From positions 1 through 22,658 of the forward strand of contig CAIMWY010000275.1 of the NCBI GenBank assembly GCA_903845315.1: a DNA stretch of 22,658 bases, read 5' to 3'. Under the pieces are notes generated by a model, which was given only the letters and a program-made list of their open reading frames with translations, was not told where the DNA came from and did no database searches. Positions 16,097 through 22,658 of this stretch are shown in pieces (positions within the stretch are counted from its first letter, which is position 1; every line of letters starts with the position of its first letter). Made by a program: the position numbers and the translations under genes. This DNA comes from an uncultured Burkholderiales bacterium (lineage in GTDB: Bacteria > Pseudomonadota > Gammaproteobacteria > Burkholderiales > Burkholderiaceae).

Positions 16097-16906
16097 ATGA
16101 GCGCCAACAACATCGTTCTCAACGTCAACGGCATCGAGGTCATCTACAACCATGTGATCTTGGTACTCAAAGGTGTGTCGCTGCAAGTGCCCGAGCGGGG
16201 CATTGTGGCCATCTTGGGTGGCAACGGTGCGGGTAAAACCACCACCTTGCGCGCCATCTCCAACTTGCTGCAAGGCGAACGTGGTGCCGTCACCAAAGGC
16301 AGCATTGAGTTACGTGGCGAGCGCATTGAAAACCTCACCCCCGCTGACTTGGTCAAGCGAGGCGTGGTGCAGGTGATGGAAGGTCGTCATTGCTTTGCCC
16401 ACCTGACCATCGAAGAGAACTTGCTCACCGGCAGCTACACCCGCTCCGACAAAGCCGAAGTGGCCGCCAATTTAGAGAAGGTCTACAACTACTTTCCGCG
16501 CCTCAAAACGCGTCGCACCTCGCAAGCGGCCTACACCTCCGGCGGCGAGCAGCAAATGTGCGCCATTGGTCGCGCCTTGATGTCCAACCCCAATATGGTG
16601 TTGCTGGACGAACCTTCCATGGGCTTGGCACCGCAAATCGTCGAAGAGGTGTTCAACATCGTCAAAGATTTGAATGAAAAAGAAAAAGTCACCTTCTTGT
16701 TGGCCGAGCAAAACACCAACATGGCCTTGAAGTACGCCGACTACGGCTACATCATGGAGTCAGGTCGGGTCGTGATGGACGGTGCGGCTTCTGACCTGGC
16801 CAACAACGAAGACGTGAAAGAGTTCTACCTGGGCGTGGGCGGCGGTGAACGCAAGAGCTTCAAAGATGCCAAGAGCTACAAGCGCCGCAAGCGTTGGTTG
16901 GCTTAA
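16097..16906 (+). CDS. livF: Liv-type (HAAT) ABC transporter ATPase, LivF-like
   Basis: The 269-residue ATPase has Walker A GGNGAGKT (41-48), Q-loop Gln92 in VVQVMEGRHCF, signature TSGGEQQ (147-153), Walker B VLLDEPS (168-174) and EQN (204-206) at the H-loop, where LivF proteins have Gln in place of His. It is about 30 residues longer than LivF of E. coli. The extra C-terminal tail (about 250-269), ERKSFKDAKSYKRRKRWLA, is strongly basic. AAGG (16087-16090) lies six bases before the ATG. It is 131 bases after the binding-protein gene, across the three-hairpin spacer, and completes the importer. Confidence 0.93.
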   Translation: MSANNIVLNVNGIEVIYNHVILVLKGVSLQVPERGIVAILGGNGAGKTTTLRAISNLLQGERGAVTKGSIELRGERIENLTPADLVKRGVVQVMEGRHCFAHLTIEENLLTGSYTRSDKAEVAANLEKVYNYFPRLKTRRTSQAAYTSGGEQQMCAIGRALMSNPNMVLLDEPSMGLAPQIVEEVFNIVKDLNEKEKVTFLLAEQNTNMALKYADYGYIMESGRVVMDGAASDLANNEDVKEFYLGVGGGERKSFKDAKSYKRRKRWLA

Positions 16907-16931
16907 ATCCCGTTTTGCTGCCCCTCATCGA

Positions 16932-18191
16932 ATGAACCTTATGTCTCAACACAATTACCGCGACGCGCTTGAAACACGCAGCCCCGCAGCGCGCGAGGCT
17001 GCCTTGATGGCTGCTTTGCCCGCGCAAGTTGCCCATGCACAAACAAACTCGCCTGCTTTTGCCATCTCGTTGGCAGGCATTGACGCCAGCCAAGTCAACA
17101 CGCGCGCTGCGTTGGCCAAGTTGCCCGTGATTCGCAAGCACGAGTTGCTGGCGCAGCAGCAAGCTCAGCGCGCTTCCAATGTCTTTGGGGGGTTTGCCGC
17201 CATTGCTTTTGGCAAAACCATGCCGCGGGTGTTTGCCAGTCCAGGCACCATTTACGAACCTGAAGGTGCACGCGCTGATTACTGGCGTATGGCCCGTGCT
17301 ATTTATGCGGCCGGGTTTCGTGAAGGCGAGCTCATTCACAACTGCTTCAGTTACCACTTCACACCCGCCGGCTCGATCATGGAGACCGGCGCCCACGCCT
17401 TGGGCTGCACTGTGTTTGCCGGCGGCACGGGTCAAACCGAGCAGCAGGTGCACGCCATGGCCGAGCTCAAGCCTGCGGGGTACATCGGCACGCCGAGCTT
17501 TTTAAAAATCATTGTCGAAAAAGCTACTGAGATGGGCGTGGCTTTGCCCAGTGTGCGCAAAGCCTTGGTGTCTGGCGAGGCATTTCCACCTAGCCTGCGT
17601 GACTGGTTGGCCGAGCGCGGCATTGCGGCTTACCAGTGTTATGCCACGGCAGATTTAGGCCTGATCGCTTACGAAACGTCAGCCCGCGAAGGTTTGGTGC
17701 TGGACGAAGGCGTGGTTGTTGAAATCGTGCGCCCAGGCACTGGCGACCCGGTGCCAGAAGGCGAAGTGGGTGAACTGGTGGTCACCAGCTTGAACCCTGA
17801 TTACCCCTTGATCCGCTTTGGCACAGGCGACTTGTCGGCCGTCTTGCTAGGCACCTGCCCCACAGGCCGCACCAACACCCGCATCAAAGGCTGGATGGGA
17901 CGGGCCGACCAAACCACCAAGGTGCGTGGCATGTTTGTGCACCCAGGCCAGGTGGCCGAGGTGGTCAAGCGTTTCCCCCAAATCGGGCGCGCGCGTTTGG
18001 TCGTCACCGGCGAGATGGCCAACGACCAAATGGGTTTACAAGTTGAAGTCCAAGCCAGCGAAGGCTTGGCTCAAAAAATTAGCGAGGCGGTGCGTGAGGT
18101 CACCAAGTTGCGTGCCGAGGTGACCTTGGTCGCGCCGGGCAGTTTGCCCAACGACGGCAAAGTGATCGAGGACGCACGCAGCTATGAGTAA
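16932..18191 (+). CDS. phenylacetate-CoA ligase family protein (PaaK-like)
   Basis: The protein (419 residues from ATG 16932) is an ANL ligase of the PaaK branch. GEAFPPSLRDWLAERGIAAYQCYATADLGLIAYE matches motifs A4-A5, RFGTGDLSAVL is A7, GRADQTTKVRGMFVHPGQV is A8, and NDGKVIEDAR at the C-terminus holds the likely catalytic Lys. The P-loop, normally SSGTTGKP in PaaK, is replaced by ASPGTIYEPEG, without the usual threonines and lysine. The acid activated is unknown; aromatic acids are the family norm. ATG 16941 is an alternative start, and neither has a clear ribosome site. It follows livF by 25 bases as the last gene of the transporter unit. Confidence 0.88.
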   Translation: MNLMSQHNYRDALETRSPAAREAALMAALPAQVAHAQTNSPAFAISLAGIDASQVNTRAALAKLPVIRKHELLAQQQAQRASNVFGGFAAIAFGKTMPRVFASPGTIYEPEGARADYWRMARAIYAAGFREGELIHNCFSYHFTPAGSIMETGAHALGCTVFAGGTGQTEQQVHAMAELKPAGYIGTPSFLKIIVEKATEMGVALPSVRKALVSGEAFPPSLRDWLAERGIAAYQCYATADLGLIAYETSAREGLVLDEGVVVEIVRPGTGDPVPEGEVGELVVTSLNPDYPLIRFGTGDLSAVLLGTCPTGRTNTRIKGWMGRADQTTKVRGMFVHPGQVAEVVKRFPQIGRARLVVTGEMANDQMGLQVEVQASEGLAQKISEAVREVTKLRAEVTLVAPGSLPNDGKVIEDARSYE

Positions 18192-18289
18192 AGCGGAGTG
18201 GCAAGAGCAAACTTAAGCCTTGCCGACGTGATTTAAGTCAACCCACAGGCCCGCGAAGCGGCTACGATAAGACCTATAAAGGAGATGCT

Positions 18290-19276
18290 ATGAAAAAACT
18301 CGTAACTGCCAGTTTGGTGGCCTTGGCCACGCTCTCTGTGAGCGCGTATGCCGCAGACTTTCCCATCAAAGACAAACCCGTCACCATCGTCGTGCCCTTT
18401 GCCGCCGGTGGCCCCACCGACCGCGTAGCGCGTGACTTGGCCGAGGCCATGCGCAAGCCCTTGGGCGGCGTGATTGTGGTGATTGACAACGCCGCAGGTG
18501 CCGGTGGCACCATCGGTGCCAACAAAGTGGCCAAGGCTGCGCCTGACGGCCACACCTTGTTCTTGCACCACATCGGCATGGCCACCTCGCCCGCGCTGTA
18601 CCGCAAACTGCCCTACGACACCCTGGAAGATTTTGAGTACCTGGGTATGGTCAACGAAGTGCCCATGACCTTGATCTCGCGCCCCAACATGCCCGCCAAC
18701 AATTTCAAAGAATTGACGGCCTGGATCACGCAGCAAAAAGGCGCTGTCAATTTGGGCAATGCAGGTTTGGGTGCAGCGTCGCACTTGTGCGGTTTGTTGT
18801 TTCAAAGCGCGCTCAAGGTGGACATGACCACCGTGCCCTACAAAGGCACGGCGCCTGCCATGACCGACTTGATGGGTGGACAAATCGATTTGTTGTGTGA
18901 CCAAACCACCAATACCACCAGCCAGATTGAAGGCAAAAAAGTCAAAGCCTTCGGGGTGACCACGATCAAGCGCTTGACCACGCCAGCCTTGAAAGACTTG
19001 CCGACCTTGCAAGAGGCTGGATTGAAAGACTTTGAAGTCACCATTTGGCACGGCTTGTACGCGCCCAAGGGAACGCCTGCGGACGTCGTGACCAAAATCA
19101 ACAATGCCTTGAAAGTGGCGCTCAAAGACCCTGAGTTCCTCAAGAAAGAAGAAGCTTTGGGTGCTGTGGTGGTGAACGACAAACGCACGGCGCCGGCAGA
19201 GCATAAAAAATTTGTGGCGGCAGAAATTGCCAAATGGGGCCCGATCATCAAAGCGGCCGGCATTTACGCCGACTGA
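18290..19276 (+). CDS. Bug/TctC-family periplasmic solute receptor 1
   Basis: The 328-residue protein has a signal peptide (MKKLVTASLVALATLSVSAYA, cleavage near 21). The Bug-family opening follows, FPIKDKPVTIVVPFAAGGPTDRVARDLAEAM, which contains the PFAAGGPTD loop that holds a ligand carboxylate. The later YKGTAPAMTDLMGGQIDLLCDQ and APKGTPADVVTKINNALK blocks are typical. Bug proteins bind small carboxylic acids for tripartite tricarboxylate transporters, but no TctA or TctB gene is in the window, so it may serve a system elsewhere. AAGGAG (18279-18284) lies five bases before the ATG. A hairpin terminator follows it, so it is largely expressed apart from the next Bug gene. Confidence 0.93.
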   Translation: MKKLVTASLVALATLSVSAYAADFPIKDKPVTIVVPFAAGGPTDRVARDLAEAMRKPLGGVIVVIDNAAGAGGTIGANKVAKAAPDGHTLFLHHIGMATSPALYRKLPYDTLEDFEYLGMVNEVPMTLISRPNMPANNFKELTAWITQQKGAVNLGNAGLGAASHLCGLLFQSALKVDMTTVPYKGTAPAMTDLMGGQIDLLCDQTTNTTSQIEGKKVKAFGVTTIKRLTTPALKDLPTLQEAGLKDFEVTIWHGLYAPKGTPADVVTKINNALKVALKDPEFLKKEEALGAVVVNDKRTAPAEHKKFVAAEIAKWGPIIKAAGIYAD

Positions 19277-19292
19277 TGTCTTGACCCCAACC

Positions 19293-19315
19293 AGCCACCT
19301 TCGGGTGGCTTTTTT
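19293..19315 (+). terminator. intrinsic terminator between the two Bug genes
   Basis: AGCCACC (19293-19299) pairs with GGTGGCT (19304-19310) around a TTCG tetraloop, which is very stable, followed by a run of six T (19310-19315). It lies 17 bases after the stop of the first receptor gene. Confidence 0.92.
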
Positions 19316-19367
19316 ATCGACCCCCTCAGAGGCCGTTTCAGGCCCGCACAATTTCCAGGAGACGTGA

Positions 19368-20363
19368 ATGCGCATTCCAACACTTTTCAAACGTGGCTTG
19401 TTGGCCGCATTGGCCCTGAGCGCGCTCGGCGCATGGGCGCAGAGCTGGCCCAGCAAGCCAGTGCGCATCGTGGTGCCGTTCACCCCTGGGGGCACCACTG
19501 ACATCTTGGCCCGCGCCATTGCGCCTGAGCTGAGCAAAGCGTTTGGACAAAGTTTTATCGTGGACAACAAAGGCGGTGCCGGTGGCAACTTGGGCGCAGA
19601 AATTGTGGCCAGGGCGCCAGCAGACGGCTACACCTTGTTGATGGGCACCGTGGGTACGCACGGCATCAACCGTGCGCTCTACGACAAGCTGCCCTATGAC
19701 CCGATCAAAGACTTTTCCCCCATCACCTTGGTGGCAGGGGTGCCCAACGTCATGGTGGTCAATGCAGAGCGCGCCAAAGAACGCAACATCAACACCGTGG
19801 CCGAGTTCATCGCTTACGCCAAAGCCAATCCGGCCAAGCTCAACATGGCCTCCAGCGGCAATGGCACCTCAATTCACCTCTCGGGTGAATTGTTCAAAAG
19901 CATGAGTGGCACCTTCATGGTCCACTTTCCGTATAAGGGCTCGGGTCCGGCGCTGTTGGACTTGGTGGGCGGCTCCACCGACGTGATGTTTGACAATTTG
20001 CCCTCTTCTATGGCGCTCATCAAGGCCGGCAAGCTCAAAGCCTTGGCTGTCACCAGCGCCCAGCGCTCTGCGGCACTGCCCGATTTGCCCACCATCGAGC
20101 AAGCCGGGGGGCCTGCCATGAAGGGCTTTGACGCCAGTTCCTGGTTTGGTTTGTTGGCGCCCACAGGAACGCCGCCTGAGGTGGTGCAGCGCATTCAGCA
20201 AGAGGTGGCCAAAGCCTTGGCAACGCCAGCAATCAAAGAAAAACTGTTGGCCCAAGGCGCCATTCCAGGTGGCAACACCTCGGCCGAGTTTGCCAAGTTC
20301 ATCGACGCTGAGCATAAAAAATGGGCCCAAGTGGTCAAGGCCTCTGGCGCTAAAGTGGACTGA
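19368..20363 (+). CDS. Bug/TctC-family periplasmic solute receptor 2
   Basis: The 331-residue protein has a signal peptide ([24 protein letters not shown], cleavage near 24). The Bug opening [36 protein letters not shown] follows, with the carboxylate loop PFTPGGTTD, then [53 protein letters not shown] and [21 protein letters not shown] complete the family pattern. Clear differences from the first receptor, in the ligand loop and the middle, suggest a different ligand and not a recent tandem copy. AGGAG lies seven bases before the ATG. It has its own transcription unit after the terminator, and converges on the kinase gene. Confidence 0.94.
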   Translation: MRIPTLFKRGLLAALALSALGAWAQSWPSKPVRIVVPFTPGGTTDILARAIAPELSKAFGQSFIVDNKGGAGGNLGAEIVARAPADGYTLLMGTVGTHGINRALYDKLPYDPIKDFSPITLVAGVPNVMVVNAERAKERNINTVAEFIAYAKANPAKLNMASSGNGTSIHLSGELFKSMSGTFMVHFPYKGSGPALLDLVGGSTDVMFDNLPSSMALIKAGKLKALAVTSAQRSAALPDLPTIEQAGGPAMKGFDASSWFGLLAPTGTPPEVVQRIQQEVAKALATPAIKEKLLAQGAIPGGNTSAEFAKFIDAEHKKWAQVVKASGAKVD

Positions 20364-20414
20364 GAGCCCGGTTCGGTTTGAGGCTGCGACTTGGGGCGAG
20401 CTGCGCCTCGCGCT

Positions 20415-21866
20415 TTACGTGACTTGCTCGGGCAGGGCCTCAAAGGCTGAAAACGGCAAGGTCTGTTTGACCAAAATCACCGTGCAGGGCGCTTCCATCG
20501 CCACCTTGATGGGCACTGTCGCCACAAACCGTTGCATCTGCAGTCCGTGCGTGGCGGCCCCCATCACGATCATGCTCACTTGGTTGCCTTCGGCGTAGCG
20601 CACCAAGGCATTGGCTACATCGCTGGCTTCGAGCACGTGGTACGAGGTTTGGTGACTTTCCAAGTTCAAGGGTTGGGCCCACTGGTGCAGCATGGTCAGG
20701 TACTCTCGGTGCACCCGGGTCTCGCTGCTGGCGCTGTCGACGCTGCTGGTTTGGTTTGGCGAAATCACGGTCACCACCGCCAACCGAGCGCCGGGGCGTA
20801 AGCCCAGCGATCGAGCCACCGCTTGCCGCAACGAGTAGAGCGTGGCGTCGCTCACATCGCGGTGGGGTACGGCCACCATCAGGATGGGCACCTCTTCAAT
20901 CTGTTGCGAGGGCAAAGGGCTGGGCTGGTAGTGCATGCCTGCAGCGCGCACCCAGCGCTTGAAATGGGTGAAAAAAGAAGTGCCTTTGATTTGTTCCCCT
21001 CGGGCCGTGACGTGGACCTGGTCTGGGTGCTCCAAATCAAACGCCAAATGCGCGGCCGAGGGGTATCGTTGTACGGCTTCTGGGGCCAAGCAACGCAACA
21101 GCACCTCTTGCAGCCATGAAGGTATTTCTGGGCGCAAGCGCTTAGGCGGCGCTGGGTCCATCCACAAGCGCTGGCGCATACCGCCGCTGGTGGTGGGGTT
21201 GCCAAAAGGCAGCTCTCCGGTGGCCAGTTCGTACAGCATGACGCCAATGGCAAAGATGTCGCTGCGCGGGTCGCCGCGCACGCCCACCACTTGTTCGGGC
21301 GCAATCCAAGCTGGAGACCCCACTGCCTTGCGCAACTCTTCGGCCAGCAGGTCGGGGTAATGTGCGTGGCATGACAAACCAAAGTCGAGCAACACCGCAT
21401 GTCCGTCAGGGTGCACCAGCACATTGGCGGGTTTGAGGTCGAGGTGACACGTGTTTTGTTGGTGCAGGCTGTGCGCCGCGCGCGCTACGGCGGCGCCTAA
21501 ACGCGCGATCTCAGCAGCGCTTGGACGGGTGTGTTGTGCGGTGTGGTCATCCAAATTTTGTTGCAATGTGTGGCCGCAAACATGCTCCATCACCAAGTAC
21601 GGCAAGGTCATCAAGTCACCGGCAGCCACAAAGCGGGGCACATGACGCCCCTGCAGCACCTGCAAAATTTGGTGCTCGACCTCAAAGCCCACAATGTTTT
21701 CGGCGCCATCGCCTGCTCGCATGCGCGGCACTTTCATCACCAGCGGAAAAGGGGCGGGCCGCTGATCGGCATAACGGACTTCGTAAATGTGTGCCATGCC
21801 TCCTGCGTGCAGGCATTCGCCAATGCAAAAGCCGTCTAACTCGGTGCCGGCTTGCAGGCGCTTCAT
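20415..21866 (-). CDS. serine/threonine kinase fused to a universal stress (UspA) domain
   Basis: The 483-residue protein has a Hanks-type kinase domain (about 12-280). It shows the glycine-loop HAGGMAHIYEV, Lys45 in LVMKVPRM, HLDLKPANV (141-149) with catalytic Asp143 and Asn148, DFG (161-163), the APE motif in SPAWIAPEQ, and Asp203 in SDIFAIG. The catalytic loop reads HLD instead of HRD. After a linker with no clear membrane segment comes a UspA-like domain (about 326-466), ending MGAATHGLQMQRFVATVPIKVAMEAPCTVILVK. The last glycine-serine step of the usual Usp ATP motif is replaced, so nucleotide binding there is doubtful. Its ATG overlaps the phosphoesterase stop (ATGA), suggesting a coupled phosphorylation/dephosphorylation pair. 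Confidence 0.92.
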   Translation of the reverse strand: MKRLQAGTELDGFCIGECLHAGGMAHIYEVRYADQRPAPFPLVMKVPRMRAGDGAENIVGFEVEHQILQVLQGRHVPRFVAAGDLMTLPYLVMEHVCGHTLQQNLDDHTAQHTRPSAAEIARLGAAVARAAHSLHQQNTCHLDLKPANVLVHPDGHAVLLDFGLSCHAHYPDLLAEELRKAVGSPAWIAPEQVVGVRGDPRSDIFAIGVMLYELATGELPFGNPTTSGGMRQRLWMDPAPPKRLRPEIPSWLQEVLLRCLAPEAVQRYPSAAHLAFDLEHPDQVHVTARGEQIKGTSFFTHFKRWVRAAGMHYQPSPLPSQQIEEVPILMVAVPHRDVSDATLYSLRQAVARSLGLRPGARLAVVTVISPNQTSSVDSASSETRVHREYLTMLHQWAQPLNLESHQTSYHVLEASDVANALVRYAEGNQVSMIVMGAATHGLQMQRFVATVPIKVAMEAPCTVILVKQTLPFSAFEALPEQVT

Positions 21867-22576
21867 CGGCCCGACTCCAAGCGTGCTGCAAAGAACTCGG
21901 GCAACCCAGCCTCGCGCACGCTGCGTGCCGCGGCCATGTGGTCGTAGGCCACGCGGTGAAAGGTCAGCTTGGTGGCCGTGCTGTCAAACAGGGCATACAT
22001 GGCGCGTGGCTTGCCATCGCGCGGTTGTCCCACCGAGCCCACGGTGGCAATCCAATGGCGGTGTTTGGGCGTAGGAATGGCCACGCCCGGCGAGGGCTCA
22101 AAGCGCATCAGCTGGCGACCCGTGCCTCGGTAAAACAAAGACTGGTGGTGCACATGGCCACCGAACACATGGCGCACTGTTGGATCAAGCGCTGCCGCGT
22201 CCAAGCTCAGGCTGGCCGTGCGCTCGTCTTCCACATAGCGCCACCGCTCGGGTGCATCGGCACTGGCGTGCACCAGCAGCAGGCTGTCGGCCTTGGCTGT
22301 GAGTGGCAAAATTTCTAACCAAAAACGCTGGGCGGGCGACAACTGATCGTGTGTCCACTTGGCGGTTTGCCCACCCAGCGACAAGTCGGCGCTGGTGTCG
22401 TTGATGCTGTGGGTTTGCACCAGCTCTTCGTGGTTGCCGCGCAGCACGATGCCGCCTTCGGCCTGAATCGCTTGACAGCGCGCCACCACCTCAGAGGGGT
22501 AAGCGCCATAACCCACCAAGTCGCCCAGCACCGCGATGCGCTCAGCCCCTTGTGCCTTGGCATGCGCCAAGCACGC
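21863..22576 (-). pseudogene. metallophosphoesterase-like region lacking its N-terminal metal motif
   Basis: This part (residues 28-264 of the open frame) is a calcineurin-like metallophosphoesterase. ACLAHAKAQGAERIAVLGDLVGYGAYPSEVV includes the GDLVGYG motif, LRGNHEE follows, LLLVHAS carries a metal-site His, and FGGHVHHQ is the last metal block. Family members normally start with a strand and D-x-H (as in SDIHAN) about 10 residues before ACLAHA. That block is absent; the frame runs instead without a stop into LivF-like sequence. Without the D-x-H ligands it may be inactive. If the junction is real, the gene is a truncated fusion; if it is an assembly error, the true gene is intact. Its TGA overlaps the kinase ATG. 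Confidence 0.75.
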
Positions 22577-22658
22577 CCCCTCGTGCACGATCAGGCCTTG
22601 GTCCAAGATGTAGGCGCGGTCAGACACCGACAGCGCCCGCGACACGTTTTGCTCCACC
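22577..22658 (-). CDS. C-terminal part of a second LivF-type ABC ATPase, fused in frame
   Basis: The last 27 codons at the window edge read VEQNVSRALSVSDRAYILDQGLIVHEG (given as the LivF H-loop region VEQN, then ALSVSDRAYIL, then GLIVHEG). This is the standard end of LivF ATPases, after Walker B and before the last 15-20 residues. It differs from the LivF encoded at 16097-16906, so it is a second transporter, not a repeat of the first. The Walker motifs would lie beyond the window. The frame passes without a stop straight into the phosphoesterase sequence, and the normal LivF ending is missing. Confidence 0.72.

Noticed and set aside
18211..18238. ACTTAA/TTAAGT inverted repeat after the PaaK-like gene, considered as a terminator or operator.
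   Set aside because: Six AT-rich pairs across a 16-base loop without a T-run; it could easily be chance.
18233..19588. A 451-codon open frame on the minus strand covering the first Bug gene and the start of the second.
   Set aside because: It is antisense to two clear receptor genes and crosses their terminator. Its product is low-complexity His/Gly/Arg-rich sequence with no family pattern and no ribosome site.
20396..20411. GCGAG/CTCGC hairpin between the convergent Bug and kinase genes, considered as a bidirectional terminator.
   Set aside because: It has five pairs and only a three-base T stretch; too weak to call.

Overview
The window is chromosomal DNA of a betaproteobacterium, most likely Burkholderiales, family Comamonadaceae. 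The evidence is the protein style (ribosomal proteins, RpoA, a DUF1840 protein, Bug-family receptors, a kinase/universal-stress fusion), a moderately high GC content with many TTG leucine codons, and the gene neighbourhoods. The genus cannot be fixed from the sequence alone. Coding density is high, no stretch over 300 bases lacks a gene, and I see no insertion sequence, prophage or CRISPR array.

Region 1 (1-3067, + strand) is the end of the alpha ribosomal-protein operon: rpsM (partial), rpsK, rpsD, rpoA and rplQ. It is followed at once by an initiator tRNA gene and a strong intrinsic terminator. The gaps around rpsD and rpoA are long for such an operon and carry small hairpins.

Region 2 (3102-5303, +) holds an alpha/beta hydrolase, a DUF1840 protein and an SrkA-type stress kinase. 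They converge on region 3 (5337-9628, -), which reads in transcription order: a Crp/Fnr regulator, an RluF-like pseudouridine synthase, htpG and a type II haloacid dehalogenase-like protein. A near-consensus heat-shock (sigma-32) promoter lies just upstream of htpG.

Region 4 (9817-18191, +) diverges from the Crp/Fnr gene. It is one transcription unit for a branched-chain amino acid type (Liv/HAAT) ABC importer, flanked by two different CoA ligases: an FadD-like acyl-CoA synthetase first and a PaaK-like ligase last. The order is ligase, ATPase (LivG), permease (LivH), permease (LivM), binding protein, ATPase (LivF), ligase. The layout suggests import of a carboxylic acid and its activation to a CoA thioester; the substrate is unknown. 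The divergent promoter region carries two inverted repeats that may be operators. A three-hairpin segment with competing pairings separates the binding-protein gene from livF.

Region 5 (18290-20363, +) has two tandem Bug/TctC-type periplasmic solute receptors separated by a terminator, with no TctA/TctB membrane genes in view. Region 6 (20415-22658, -) is a translationally coupled pair: a metallophosphoesterase-like gene and a Ser/Thr kinase fused to a universal stress domain. The phosphoesterase frame is odd. Its first 27 visible residues are the C-terminal part of a second LivF-type ATPase, joined in frame to a phosphoesterase that lacks its N-terminal metal-binding motif. This may be a deletion fusion or an assembly chimera, and it is the most unusual feature in the window.
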